Positions 36,162 through 46,195 are shown, counted from the first letter of the stretch. The stretch is DNA of 64,000 nucleotides from an uncultured Dysgonomonas sp. (GCF_900079725.1 NZ_LT599032.1:60948-124947), one strand, 5' to 3'. Notes: generated by a model from the sequence alone, not told the origin. Numbers and translations are program-made.

Positions 36162-37841
36162 ATGACAACTAAATATATATATGGCATCATTGCAATATTT
36201 ATGCTATTTGCTACTGGTTGCGACGGCTTTCTCGACACCAAGCCGTATTCCAATACAGTAGCCGATAATATGTACAAGACGGCTAATGATGCAGAGCTGG
36301 CAATCACAGGTTGCTATCAGATTATCATGGCTTCATCGGCACAGGGCGAATGGGGACGTGCATCGTTCAATTCGGGGACACAGGCAATGCTCGACGGAGG
36401 TACAGACGAATGTATCATGCGCGACGGGCTGTCTGATCCTGAATTCGGATTTATACCGGTAGGCTCTTATTCGGCACAGAACGATATGTTCAAATATAGC
36501 TGGAGTTATCTGTTCAAAGGTATAAACAGGACTAATTATCTGTTGGAAAACCTTGACAATATAGATATGGATGCAAAGCGCAAAGATGAAATCAGAGCCG
36601 AGGCGCAATTCCTGAGGGGTTTTTTCTATTATCATCTAGCGATTTTCTACGGAGGCGCTCCCATATATACTACAGCCACACAAGACCCGTATGCAGCACG
36701 CAATACATTGCAGGAAGTTTTCGGGCGTGTTATCGAAGATATCACTTATGCTTATAATACACTTCAGGACAGGTCGGGGATTAAAGGCCGTGCCAACAAA
36801 TGGTCCGCAGCCGGATATCTGGTAAAAGCATATACTTATCTGGCCAGTTGTAAGGTCAATAATGTAGGGGCTGGTCTTAATTTTGATCTGAATAGCTTCG
36901 ATTGGGTAAATTCATCCGATTATTATCAAAAGGCCAAAACTATATCGCAGGATATAATAGATAACAGCGGATACATACTCACGAAGCACTATGATTATTT
37001 ATTCAGAGAAACTACCGAAGACGCTCAATATGAAGAATGCTTATTTACAGGAGAATCCACTCCATTGCAAGCTGTAGGGAACGATAACGGGGCATGGCTA
37101 TTCTATCTCATTCCGGTAGGTTCTACCAATACTAACGGAGGAGGTTACGGTTGGTATCGTCCGACAGGTGAGATGTATTATAAATTGTACAATCCAGAAG
37201 ATCCACGCCGTGCCCATAATATTGGAGGTACATTAGTCGATAACGAGAAAGAAACGGAATATATCAACAATGTAAGGTATTATGTTCCGCAACCGTCCAA
37301 TCCGTCGCTAGAGACCTATTGCATTACAAAGTTCCGTTACATGGACCCCAAAATGAAGCAGACGGCACTAGCCCTTTCGCAGGGAAATTATCCGATACTT
37401 CGTTTTGCCGATATATTGTTGTTGAATGCCGAAGCCGAATATTATACAGGAGATGAGACTGCTGCACGCAAGCGGTTGACAGAGGTCAGAACCCGCGTAT
37501 CGGCCGACAATATGGGCAGTTCTGCTCCTTCTATTGCGTACCTCAATAATGTATATAAACGGACTGATTTCCTTACGGAGTTATTAGAAGAACGTTCTCG
37601 CGAACTTTGTTTCGAAGCGCAAAGACGTACCGATCTTATCCGTTTCGGAAAAATACAATCGGCTATTGCCGGTTTAAGCGATGGAACAAAAACGGGACTT
37701 TTAGCAAAATGGAATGTAGTAGTTCCTATTTTGCAGGAAAACTGGGCAAATTCCCCATACAGGATATGGTATCCATTGCCGATAAATGATGTATTGCTGA
37801 ATAGTAATCTGGAACAAAATCCCGGGTACGAGTCACGCTAA
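36162..37841 (+). CDS. SusD/RagB-type glycan-binding lipoprotein
   Basis: 559 residues. The lipobox is LFATGC (Cys20) followed by DGFLDTKP, the usual SusD start. TPR-like helical scaffold segments are visible (EIRAEAQFLRGFFYYHL, the hallmark SusD motif, and SAAGYLVKAYTYLA), and the C-terminal WYPLPINDVLLNSNLEQNPGY is the family ending. It caps the SusC barrel on the cell surface and passes glycans into it. It is the second gene of the transport pair; two more surface lipoproteins and two glycoside hydrolases follow. Confidence 0.95.
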   Translation: MTTKYIYGIIAIFMLFATGCDGFLDTKPYSNTVADNMYKTANDAELAITGCYQIIMASSAQGEWGRASFNSGTQAMLDGGTDECIMRDGLSDPEFGFIPVGSYSAQNDMFKYSWSYLFKGINRTNYLLENLDNIDMDAKRKDEIRAEAQFLRGFFYYHLAIFYGGAPIYTTATQDPYAARNTLQEVFGRVIEDITYAYNTLQDRSGIKGRANKWSAAGYLVKAYTYLASCKVNNVGAGLNFDLNSFDWVNSSDYYQKAKTISQDIIDNSGYILTKHYDYLFRETTEDAQYEECLFTGESTPLQAVGNDNGAWLFYLIPVGSTNTNGGGYGWYRPTGEMYYKLYNPEDPRRAHNIGGTLVDNEKETEYINNVRYYVPQPSNPSLETYCITKFRYMDPKMKQTALALSQGNYPILRFADILLLNAEAEYYTGDETAARKRLTEVRTRVSADNMGSSAPSIAYLNNVYKRTDFLTELLEERSRELCFEAQRRTDLIRFGKIQSAIAGLSDGTKTGLLAKWNVVVPILQENWANSPYRIWYPLPINDVLLNSNLEQNPGYESR

Positions 37842-37873
37842 AGTATCGATTTATTAATGATAAAATAAATACA

Positions 37874-39052
37874 ATGAAAAATTTATATATAATATTGACA
37901 GTATTTGCTTTTCTCTCTTTCTGTTCTTGCGATGATGAGATAAAAGAAGAGAAACGTGGCACTACCATCACTTCTATCTCTCCGCTCGAAGCTAAATCAG
38001 GCGAAGAGATAACGATAACCGGTACTAACTTTAAGAACGTGAACACGAATGTTGTCATTTTTTCGGGCGGCATAGTAGCTCAGGTAATAGAGTTTTCATC
38101 CAACGAACTGATTGCTATTGTTCCCGACAGCGGAGTGGTAAGCGGGCCTATAAGTGTGCGGGTAGGTGTGTATGAAATCTGTGAATCGGGACAAAGTTTC
38201 ACTATAGACAAATCTGAACCGATAGTGCGTACAACATCTCCGGCATCGGGGCTGCACGGGGTGGAGGTGACAATCATAGGAACCAATTTTGCCCAATCGG
38301 GAAATAAAGTATTCTTTGATAACATCAGTGCCGAAGTTGTAAAGGAAAGCGAATACCGCATCACGGTAAAAGTTCCTGAGGGCTTGCCCACGGGTAAAGT
38401 GAATATTACAGTAAAATCAAATAACGTGACATCCAATGCCATATCTTTCGATCACGGACTGGTATATAGCGATACATTCAACCGTACGGAAACCGATTGG
38501 GGCGACAAAGATGCTATGCCTAATCCGGTAGGTTCGCCATGGACCATTACTAAAGGAAAATTCAGAATACAGAACCAGTATCTATATACCAATAATGGGG
38601 GTATCTTGTACGAAAATTCCAATGCCCTGGCAAAGAATGATGACGGACGCAGCTTTAAAGTGGCAGCCGACTTCCGTATCGATGTTGCTGCGGGTACATG
38701 TTGGGCCGGATTCATACTCAATGCGCAGAATACCGACCAGTTCTATCTGATGCGTATATCGGGCGACAGCCAGGTACAATTATTGAGGACGAGCAATGGC
38801 GGTGCAGGTTGGGATGCCGTGATCTACAATCAGGTGCATAATACCATACAAGGCGGAGATATATTCTATCATGCCGAGATAAGCTCTGCCGCTCCGGGTG
38901 TATTCGATATAGTGATAAGCAAACAGAATGGGGATATCCTGTTCAACCAAACGCTGTCTGATCCAAGTCCTGTCTATACAGGTGGCTATGTCGGCTTCAT
39001 GACGGAAGAGGAGCATTCTCAATTCGATAATTTCGAAATAGCTATAAAATAA
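37874..39052 (+). CDS. IPT/TIG-domain surface glycan-binding lipoprotein
   Basis: 392 residues. Lipobox around LSFCSC, then two IPT/TIG Ig-like domains (about 35-115 and 116-198: ITSISPLEAKSGEEITITGT and TTSPASGLHGVEVTIIGTNF) and a C-terminal LamG-like beta-sandwich (about 205-390; GRSFKVAADFRIDVAAG, YVGFMTEEEHSQFDNFEI). In Sus-like systems such proteins extend from the membrane and bind polysaccharide. It sits right after SusD, the usual position of a SusE/SGBP-like protein. Confidence 0.85.
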   Translation: MKNLYIILTVFAFLSFCSCDDEIKEEKRGTTITSISPLEAKSGEEITITGTNFKNVNTNVVIFSGGIVAQVIEFSSNELIAIVPDSGVVSGPISVRVGVYEICESGQSFTIDKSEPIVRTTSPASGLHGVEVTIIGTNFAQSGNKVFFDNISAEVVKESEYRITVKVPEGLPTGKVNITVKSNNVTSNAISFDHGLVYSDTFNRTETDWGDKDAMPNPVGSPWTITKGKFRIQNQYLYTNNGGILYENSNALAKNDDGRSFKVAADFRIDVAAGTCWAGFILNAQNTDQFYLMRISGDSQVQLLRTSNGGAGWDAVIYNQVHNTIQGGDIFYHAEISSAAPGVFDIVISKQNGDILFNQTLSDPSPVYTGGYVGFMTEEEHSQFDNFEIAIK

Positions 39053-39140
39053 GACAGTAAATGCCCTGTTTCACCGGACTGCTTTTGTTTGATAAAAAAC
39101 AGGGGTGGTCTGGTAATAAACACATCAAATAAAATATCTC

Positions 39141-40169
39141 ATGAAAAAACTTAATTATATGCATACAGTCTTTTTCCTATTCATTTCAATGATATGTTGG
39201 TCTTGCGGAGGCAGTGACAATACAGATATAGATGGCGGCAAAACCGATCCGGACCCCGAACCTCCCGTAACTTATGTGTACACTAACCTTTTTTCCGATT
39301 CTGAATACAAAAAAGGTTTTAATGTAAGTTCCACACAGGAAGGCAATGCCGAAGTACATGGCATACTCGATTATGGCGACATTACTACATCAGCTCCGGT
39401 ATGGCGTATCGCTCAATGGAACTGCATCAACAATGATATATTTGCAGGAACTTATTCTCTCAATGGCTCTGTGCATACATATAAAACGGCAAAAGGGAAT
39501 GTTGTGGCAGCCGATGTAGAGAAAGGTAGCCTTGTGTTGGGTATAAACACATCTTCGGAATACGGACAGAATGGAATAACCAGCAATCCGAGAAAAAGTG
39601 GAGAGTCGTGGCCCCATTTATTAATAGAATACGTGTTGGCCGATAAAGATATTCTGAAAGTAGACGGCAAAGAAGAAATCCGCATGGATATCGCCTATAA
39701 TGTGACGCAACTGGACGATAAGATGCCTGCAGGAACTACCAACGCAGACTTACATACAGCCCAGTTTCAGTGGTATGTGACAGTGCAGAACCGTACTCAG
39801 GGTTCGGAAGATTATGGGCGTTACATCTGGTTCGGGCTTAATTTCTTCGACAAGCGATATGAGTTTCCTCCGGCTTATGCTGCACAAGACGGAGGAAAGG
39901 AACACAATACAGGCGCATTCATATATGTTCCTGAAATGTCGCAAATAATGGGCTCGCAAGGAAAAACAGCTATTGGCAAAGATATGCATGTGGATGTAGA
40001 TGTATTGCCTATCATAAAGTCGGCATTTAAGCTGGCTCAGGAACGCAAGTATCTGTTGAATACCACTTGGGAAGATTTGTATATAACCACTTCTAATATT
40101 GGTTGGGAAGTACCCGGCACATACGATGTTACAGTAAGGATAGATTCTGTAAATATTAAGTATAGATAA
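39141..40169 (+). CDS. Putative surface lipoprotein of the glycan locus
   Basis: 342 residues with a lipobox (MICWSCGGSD) and a Pro/Asp-rich linker, followed by a beta-rich body with several Trp (APVWRIAQWNCINN, YIWFGLNFFDKRYEF, TTSNIGWEVPGTYDVTVRID). It looks like a carbohydrate-binding or polysaccharide-lyase-like jelly roll but no family or catalytic residues are recognised. Its place between the SGBP-like gene and the hydrolases suggests a substrate-binding role. The spacer before it (39073-39114) can fold into a long weak hairpin. Confidence 0.75.
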   Translation: MKKLNYMHTVFFLFISMICWSCGGSDNTDIDGGKTDPDPEPPVTYVYTNLFSDSEYKKGFNVSSTQEGNAEVHGILDYGDITTSAPVWRIAQWNCINNDIFAGTYSLNGSVHTYKTAKGNVVAADVEKGSLVLGINTSSEYGQNGITSNPRKSGESWPHLLIEYVLADKDILKVDGKEEIRMDIAYNVTQLDDKMPAGTTNADLHTAQFQWYVTVQNRTQGSEDYGRYIWFGLNFFDKRYEFPPAYAAQDGGKEHNTGAFIYVPEMSQIMGSQGKTAIGKDMHVDVDVLPIIKSAFKLAQERKYLLNTTWEDLYITTSNIGWEVPGTYDVTVRIDSVNIKYR

Positions 40170-40186
40170 GAATAAGTATTTATAAC

Positions 40187-40250
40187 GTAGGGGCACTTTA
40201 TTGTAGTCCATATGCGAAACAAATAGGCAGGGGCAAATCATTACCCCTAC
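40187..40250. repeat. Palindromic GTAGGGG...CCCCTAC intergenic sequence
   Basis: GTAGGGGCA (40187-40195) and TTACCCCTAC (40241-40250) face each other, and an inner AGGGGCAAATCATTACCCCT is itself palindromic. It resembles the short GGGG/CCCC palindromes scattered between genes in many genomes. No second copy was noticed in this window. Confidence 0.45.
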
Positions 40251-40316
40251 ATGCCATTTCCGGTAAAATGTTGTAATAATAATTATTGACAACATACAAA
40301 CTTAAAATATAACAAC

Positions 40317-42698
40317 ATGCATAATAAAAAAATATGGTTTGCTTGTATTACATTCCTCTTTTGCTGCATTCCTCCTACATATGCTCAAAAAGTAATTCAG
40401 CTCGAACCGTCTGCACGATGGATAGAAAAGCAATGGAATGCTAAATGGATAACAAACCGCGACGGATCTAAGGTCGATTACGGAGTACACCGGTTTCGTA
40501 AAGCATTCAATATCGAACAAGTACCCGATTCATTTATAATAAATGTATCTGCCGATCAGCGTTACGAGCTGTTTGTCAATGGCGTTCGTGTATGCAGAGG
40601 TTCGGCCAGAGGCGATTTGTATAAATGGTACTACGAAACTTTTGATATTGCACCTTTCCTCAAACAAGGAGCTAATATATTGAGTGCTACGGTGTGGAAT
40701 TATGGAGAATGGACTCCCGGAGCGCAAGTGTCGCATTCCACAGGCCTCATAGTACAAGGAAATACCCCACATGAAGAAATTGTAAATACGGATTCTTCTT
40801 GGAAAACATTGAACGATAAGTCCATTGAGCCATCATTGGTATATATACAGGATGTTGGCCCGGGAGATATCATCTATGGAGACAAGTATCCGTGGGGATG
40901 GACTGCTGTCGGTTTCGATGATTCGCTTTGGAGTATGGTCATTGAAAAAGAGCCCGGACAACCATTTGGTACAGGTATCCAATACATACGGGCATTGGTT
41001 CCACGGACAATCCCGATGATGGAAGAAAAAGATGAACCGGCTCTTGGCATTCGCAGGGCAACAGGAGTGAAGGTTGAGGATAATTTCAGAAAGAATAAAC
41101 CGTTGGCCATTCCTGCCAATACCAAAGCTACCGTCTTACTCGATCAGGGTTATCTTACCAATGCTTATCTAACCCTGTCGGTGAGTAAGGGCAGGGATTC
41201 TAGAATATCGCTGACATATGCCGAAGGCTTATATATAGGGCCGGATGATAAAGGCAACAGGAACGAAATAGAGGGAAAATATATGTTTGGATATGTGGAT
41301 ACATTCTATCCCGAAGGAAGCGAAAACAGGATTTACAGTCCTCTTTGGCTTCGTACATACAGATATATACAACTCGAAGTGGAAACCAAAGAACAGGAAC
41401 TGGTCATTAATTCGCTCAACGGAGAGTTTACAGGTTATCCATTTGAGGAAAATGGCAGCTTCAAATCGGATGACAAGCGTCTTACCGATATCTGGAATGT
41501 AGGCTGGCGCACAGCCCGCTTATGCGCAGGAGAGACCTATTATGATTGCCCGTATTACGAGCAACTTCAATATACGGGTGATACCCGCATTCAGTCTTTA
41601 ATCTCGTTATATGTAAGTGGCGACGACAGGCTGATGCGCAAAGCAATAGATGATATTGCCCTCTCCATAACTCCTGACGGCATCTTGCGAAGCCGCTATC
41701 CGGCACGCAATAGCCAGATCATCCCACCATTCTCGCTTTACTGGATCAATATGCTTCACGATTATTGGATGCACCGCGAAGATGATGCGTATGTAGAAAG
41801 CCATGCTTCAGTATTGAGAAATATATTGGATTGGTACGAAAGCAAAATAGATACTCAGACAGGGATGCTGGCTGCTATGCCGCATTGGAATTTTACGGAT
41901 TGGACAGCAGAGTGGCCTACAAGCTGGGTAATTCCCACAGGTGGAGTGCCCCCGGGGGGGATTGATGGCGGGTCTGCCATACTTACATTGCAGTTTGCCT
42001 ATGCCCTTAACGATGCGATAGAATTGCTCAGTTATTGGGGCGATGAGGTTGCATCCTTGAAATACGGAAAACTGAAACAATCGCTTTGTAAAGCCACGAT
42101 AGCGAAATGTTATGATAAGGAAAAAGGGTTGTTGTCAGACGATATAAAACGTAGCAGTTATAGCCAGCATGTGTCTATTATGGGTATTTTGTCTGGCGCT
42201 ATAGACGAAAGCAAGTATAAAGATGTATTTAATAAGCTGAATACGGATAAATCGCTCATTCAGACCACGGTTTATTACCGCTTCTATCTATTTAGAGCAA
42301 TGCTGAAAGCGGGATTGGCCGATCAGTATGTGAGCAGTCTCGATATCTGGCACAATATGTTGGCCAGCGGGTTGACTACTTTTGCAGAACGACCAGAACC
42401 ATCACGTTCGGACTGTCATGCGTGGAGTGCCAGTACCAACTATTACTTCCTGTCTCTCGTATGCGGTATAATGCCTCAATCACCGGGATTTAAGACTGTA
42501 GCTATCGAACCTCATTTGGGCTATCTGAATAAAGTAGAAGGCAGTATGCCTCACCCGTTGGGGAAAATAGAAGTTTCGTTTGTAAAAGAAAAAGGAAAAT
42601 TAAGTGGGTATGTTATTCTTCCTTCGGGGCTTACCGGAGTGTATAAGTATGGTAATGAGAACCTGCAATTAATTTCCGGAAAAAATATTATAAAATAA
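40317..42698 (+). CDS. GH78-type glycoside hydrolase (alpha-L-rhamnosidase family)
   Basis: 793 residues with a signal peptide ending TYAQ. N-terminal beta domains (WIEKQWNAKWI, YELFVNGVRVCRGSARGDLY, WNYGEWTPGAQVSHSTGLI) precede a six-hairpin catalytic domain (about 375-700) with YDCPYYEQLQYTGDTR, the GH78 catalytic signature, and a C-terminal beta domain after TTFAERPEPSRSDCHAWSAS. Enzymes of this fold cleave terminal alpha-L-rhamnose by inversion. The motif matches the rhamnosidase family well, but the sequence is divergent enough that the exact sugar could differ. Gene 5 of the PUL after sigma/FecR. Confidence 0.82.
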   Translation: MHNKKIWFACITFLFCCIPPTYAQKVIQLEPSARWIEKQWNAKWITNRDGSKVDYGVHRFRKAFNIEQVPDSFIINVSADQRYELFVNGVRVCRGSARGDLYKWYYETFDIAPFLKQGANILSATVWNYGEWTPGAQVSHSTGLIVQGNTPHEEIVNTDSSWKTLNDKSIEPSLVYIQDVGPGDIIYGDKYPWGWTAVGFDDSLWSMVIEKEPGQPFGTGIQYIRALVPRTIPMMEEKDEPALGIRRATGVKVEDNFRKNKPLAIPANTKATVLLDQGYLTNAYLTLSVSKGRDSRISLTYAEGLYIGPDDKGNRNEIEGKYMFGYVDTFYPEGSENRIYSPLWLRTYRYIQLEVETKEQELVINSLNGEFTGYPFEENGSFKSDDKRLTDIWNVGWRTARLCAGETYYDCPYYEQLQYTGDTRIQSLISLYVSGDDRLMRKAIDDIALSITPDGILRSRYPARNSQIIPPFSLYWINMLHDYWMHREDDAYVESHASVLRNILDWYESKIDTQTGMLAAMPHWNFTDWTAEWPTSWVIPTGGVPPGGIDGGSAILTLQFAYALNDAIELLSYWGDEVASLKYGKLKQSLCKATIAKCYDKEKGLLSDDIKRSSYSQHVSIMGILSGAIDESKYKDVFNKLNTDKSLIQTTVYYRFYLFRAMLKAGLADQYVSSLDIWHNMLASGLTTFAERPEPSRSDCHAWSASTNYYFLSLVCGIMPQSPGFKTVAIEPHLGYLNKVEGSMPHPLGKIEVSFVKEKGKLSGYVILPSGLTGVYKYGNENLQLISGKNIIK

Positions 42699-42703
42699 GA
42701 ATC

Positions 42704-45013
42704 ATGAATAAAAATAAAATCATAGGGTTGTTTTATGTCATATTTATCCTATCGGTGTTTTCTTTCTGTAAAACACCCGATAATAAATTACAGTATGTGA
42801 AGCCAATGATGGGAACAGGAGCCGATGGTCGTATTGTTCCCGTAGCAATACGTCCTTTCGGTATGGTGCAACTGGCTCCCGATACACGCCTGAATGCTTC
42901 GGGATATCATTATTCCGATGACAGGATTATCGGTTTCAGCCATATTCATAAGTCGGGTGGGGGATGTACCGATTTTCTGGATATAATGTTCTTTCCAATT
43001 AACGATGAGGCGTTGAAAAATGCAGATAAGTTTCCGCTGAATATATCGAGTAAGTTTTCTCACAATAATGAGACTGCTCAACCCGGTTATTATAAAGTCA
43101 GGCTGGATGACTCTGGCATCGATGTGGAACTGACTGCTACCGAAAGGTGCGGCATGCATAGATATAAATATCCTCAGTCGACTATTCAACAGGTAATTAT
43201 TGACCTGAAGCATGGGAGTAACGAATGTTGTACGATACATCCCGAAGATAATTTCGATACGGTAAAAGTCGCTTATCTGAAAGTGATTAACGATAGAACA
43301 ATCGAGGGATACAGAATATCGAACGGCTGGGTAAAAACACAACATGTTTATTTTTATGCCGAGTTCTCAAAACCGTTTACCACTACACAATTGTATGATA
43401 ACAGAAATTTGCAAAAGGATGTTGTTGAAGTGAAAGCTACTGATATCAGGGCAATTTTAAGTTTTGATACAGAAGATGATGATGTTATTGCCCGCGTAGG
43501 AATTTCACCTGTCAGTGTGGAGGGGGCAAGGAAAAATCTGGAAAAAGAAATTACAGAATGGGATTTTGATAAGATAAAGGGCGATACTCAGAATATATGG
43601 AATGAATCTCTCACCGCTATTCAGATACATGATGAAGACAGTCCGCAGAAAGAGGTATTTTACACATGTCTTTACAATGCCTTATTTTATCCTATGTTAT
43701 ATTCTGATGTGACAGGCGAATATAGAGGACCTGATGTAGAGATCCATACCAGCGATTTCAGATACTTCAACGGGGTTACAGGCTTGTGGGACACATTTCG
43801 TGCCCAAAATCCATTAATAGCTATCCTGAGACCCGATGTGACAAATGATTTTATAAAGACATTTTATGCCCATTATCAGCACTACGGGCAATTGCCTATT
43901 TGGACATTAGCTGGGCAGGAAACTTTTTGTATGATAGGGTATCACTCTATGCCTGTTATTGCCGATGCTTATAGAAAAGGAATCAGAGATTATGATGTAG
44001 ATGCTATTTATGAGGCGATGAAATACTCGGCAAATATAGATACTTTCGGGTATTTTCTTCACGACATGAGAGGTACGGTTAATTATAAGAAATACGGATA
44101 TGTACCCTGTGACCTCGAGATAACATCCGCGTCCAAAACATTAGAGTATGCCTATGACGATTGGTGTATCGCCCAAATGGCTAAGATGCTGGGTAAGGAG
44201 GATGATTATAACTATTATATCGAACGTGCAGGTTATTATAAAAACCTGTTCGACAAAGATGTAAATTTTATGAAAGGACGCAATGCAGACGGCTCGTGGA
44301 GATCGCCTTTCAATCCGTTCCTGAGCAACCATTATCGCCCCGGAGACGACTTTTGTGAAGGAACGTCGTGGCAATGGAGTTTCTTTGCGCCCCATGACGG
44401 AAAAGGACTTATGGAGCTTTACGGAGGTAGGGATAAGTTTGTGTCTAAACTTGATTCATTGTTTATCGTCAGTTCACGGATAGATGGTGACACTCCCGCA
44501 CCCGATATTACAGGCCTTATAGGGCAGTATGCACATGGCAATGAACCTAGTCATAGTACCATTTACATGTACAATTATGCCGGACAACCATGGAAGACTC
44601 AGAAATGGATAAACGAAGTTATATACAATTTTTATAATACATCGCCTGAAGGAATTTGCGGAAATGACGATACAGGACAGATGTCGGCATGGTATGTATT
44701 CAGTGCAATGGGATTTTACCCTGTGACACATGGCTCCGGTATATACTTCATAGGTGCACCTATCTTCAAAGATGTATCTCTAAAACATATTAAGGGTACT
44801 CTTCGAATAAAAGCAGCTAATGTATCGAAAGATAATAAATATATTAAATCGTTGACTGTGAATGGTACACCTTACACTAAATCGTGGATAAGCAATGATC
44901 TGTTGTTCGGCGGTAATACAGAACTTAGATTTGAAATGGACAATACTCCTAATAAAGAGTGGGGGAGCCATGATGCTGATTTACCTTTGTCTATGATGGA
45001 TGAGAAATTCTGA
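42704..45013 (+). CDS. GH92 alpha-mannosidase
   Basis: 769 residues with a lipobox-like leader (VFSFCKT), so probably a lipoprotein. The N-terminal beta-sandwich opens with YVKPMMGTGADGRIVPVAIR and HIHKSGGGC. The catalytic six-hairpin domain has GLWDTFRAQNP, CEGTSWQWSFFAPHD (general-acid region), GNEPSH and GNDDTGQMSAWYVFSAMGFY (base region). GH92 enzymes are calcium-dependent exo-alpha-mannosidases, often on N-glycans or fungal mannan. Only 5 bp separate it from the GH78 gene, so the two act in one pathway. A terminator follows. Confidence 0.95.
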   Translation: MNKNKIIGLFYVIFILSVFSFCKTPDNKLQYVKPMMGTGADGRIVPVAIRPFGMVQLAPDTRLNASGYHYSDDRIIGFSHIHKSGGGCTDFLDIMFFPINDEALKNADKFPLNISSKFSHNNETAQPGYYKVRLDDSGIDVELTATERCGMHRYKYPQSTIQQVIIDLKHGSNECCTIHPEDNFDTVKVAYLKVINDRTIEGYRISNGWVKTQHVYFYAEFSKPFTTTQLYDNRNLQKDVVEVKATDIRAILSFDTEDDDVIARVGISPVSVEGARKNLEKEITEWDFDKIKGDTQNIWNESLTAIQIHDEDSPQKEVFYTCLYNALFYPMLYSDVTGEYRGPDVEIHTSDFRYFNGVTGLWDTFRAQNPLIAILRPDVTNDFIKTFYAHYQHYGQLPIWTLAGQETFCMIGYHSMPVIADAYRKGIRDYDVDAIYEAMKYSANIDTFGYFLHDMRGTVNYKKYGYVPCDLEITSASKTLEYAYDDWCIAQMAKMLGKEDDYNYYIERAGYYKNLFDKDVNFMKGRNADGSWRSPFNPFLSNHYRPGDDFCEGTSWQWSFFAPHDGKGLMELYGGRDKFVSKLDSLFIVSSRIDGDTPAPDITGLIGQYAHGNEPSHSTIYMYNYAGQPWKTQKWINEVIYNFYNTSPEGICGNDDTGQMSAWYVFSAMGFYPVTHGSGIYFIGAPIFKDVSLKHIKGTLRIKAANVSKDNKYIKSLTVNGTPYTKSWISNDLLFGGNTELRFEMDNTPNKEWGSHDADLPLSMMDEKF

Positions 45014-45138
45014 TTAATATTTTTTCTTTTCAAAGAGGCAAGCTGAATATCATCTCGCTCATAGCGATTTTCAATTAGTTTGTTACGTAAACAACATGAA
45101 TACTCAATATGAGGGCTTACACGAGTGAGGATATTACC

Positions 45139-45185
45139 AACGGCTACCGATAACGAAGTGAACTAGGTAGCCGTTATTTTCTTTG
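45139..45185 (+). terminator. Terminator of the glycan utilisation operon
   Basis: A 10-bp perfect stem (AACGGCTACC 45139-45148 / GGTAGCCGTT 45166-45175) is followed by ATTTTCTTTG. It lies about 125 bp after the GH92 stop. Confidence 0.75.
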
Positions 45186-45302
45186 TCAGGGCAGGCATAT
45201 CAAGTCCGATTGCCTTAGCTCCTTTTTCTAAGATAAAATCAACTTAATAATTTCCATCTCGCCAATAGTAAAGATTATATCTTTCGGAAATAGAATGATT
45301 AA

Positions 45303-45793
45303 TCAAGTGTATACTGACTGAAGACTCTGCAAGTTGTCCCCACAATTCAGTATGGATGAATGTTTTTTCATAAGTCTTATTACTCTGGGTTGTTTCTGAA
45401 ACTTTGGACTTGAACCTCGCTTAGGAATTGTATCCCCAGCATACTTATCAAAACCTTTTAGTAATCCGCAATCGAATAGCAACTTTAGGTAGTTCGCTAA
45501 TGTTGCCTGTATTACCGGCATCTTGAAGCTGTCCTATCATTTTTGTGTAAGAAAGATTCTGACAGGAATACCGACACCCAGTTTAAACAATCCTTTCAAT
45601 AACGCAGGCTTATCGACACGTGTAAGCATCAAAAAATCTTTGGAAATACTCGTCTCTATAAGTGTGTCTTTTATGTAGTTCTTCCATCGTTCTTAATCAC
45701 GAATCAATGTTACCGACCCCGGATAGCCGCCAAAGTAGATTTACTGTTCTACACTCCATCCAAATGCTTCTTGTATTTCAGGATAAGAGCAGT
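45303..45793 (-). pseudogene. Decayed DUF4143-type AAA ATPase
   Basis: On the minus strand, one frame from 45793 reads YPEIQEAFGWSVEQ-stop-IYFGGYPGSVTLIRD-stop-ERWKNYIKDTLIETSIS and then MLTRVDKPALLKGLF. Another frame carries GQLQDAGNT, and the frame ending at 45303 carries TLANYLKLLFDCGLLKGFDK and RGSSPKF. These are consecutive pieces of one AAA/DUF4143 ATPase of the kind common in Bacteroidota (about 380 residues), split by two stops and at least two frameshifts. The N-terminal P-loop half is missing; the DNA there is instead IS21 sequence. Confidence 0.8.
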
Positions 45794-45889
45794 GGTTAGT
45801 TGGCTACAGCCCAGGATAGCAACAAAAACTTCAACCTCTGTCTTGGTGCCGTCGCCATTATCCAGTTGTAGTTTTTGACCTGTAAAGTC
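45794..45889 (-). mobile_element. IS21-family transposase (IstA) fragment
   Basis: About 32 codons on the minus strand read DFTGQKLQLDNGDGTKTEVE then VFVAILGCSQLT, a match to the DDE-domain region of IstA around the first catalytic Asp. It stops abruptly at the start of the ATPase remnant. The rest of the IS is absent, so this is a scar of a past IS21 insertion or deletion. Confidence 0.7.
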
Positions 45890-46195
45890 TATACATCTTA
45901 TCCACGGCTTTATGTATCGTTAGATCATAAAAAAATTTATGCGGCACTATTTGTTAATGACACATTGGGCTTACTATTAAACCGAATAACAATTTATAAT
46001 CACGATATTTATAACTGTTTATGTGATTTAGTTGTAGATAATTTTGATCCGAATTTTTATGGGTATAGAGAGTTATCTGATGTCGAAAGACGGAGACTTA
46101 AAGTAGCTAGTTTTATAAAATTTAGAAATGATAGGGAAAGAAAAATAAGCTTGTTAATTACTGAATTCAAAAAACAACTTGAATTATCTTTATAA
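45875..46195 (+). CDS. Possible 5'-truncated gene, up to 106 aa
   Basis: An open plus-strand frame starts inside the IS21 scar and ends at 46195. From about residue 12 it reads like a real, lysine- and aromatic-rich protein (LDHKKIYAALFVNDTLGLLL, YGYRELSDVERRRLKVASFI), with a basic helical end. The start is not credible (a TTG in IS DNA), so this is probably the C-terminal part of a gene truncated by the IS event. No family is recognised. Confidence 0.35.
   Translation: MTCKVYTSYPRLYVSLDHKKIYAALFVNDTLGLLLNRITIYNHDIYNCLCDLVVDNFDPNFYGYRELSDVERRRLKVASFIKFRNDRERKISLLITEFKKQLELSL

Noticed and set aside
39750-40295. Minus-strand open frame of 181 codons overlapping the putative lipoprotein and the spacer after it
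   Set aside because: It is antisense to a lipoprotein gene with signal peptide and linker, and shows no domain.
42788-43345. Minus-strand open frame of 185 codons inside the GH92 gene
   Set aside because: The plus strand encodes conserved GH92 motifs throughout this stretch; the opposite frame has no family features.
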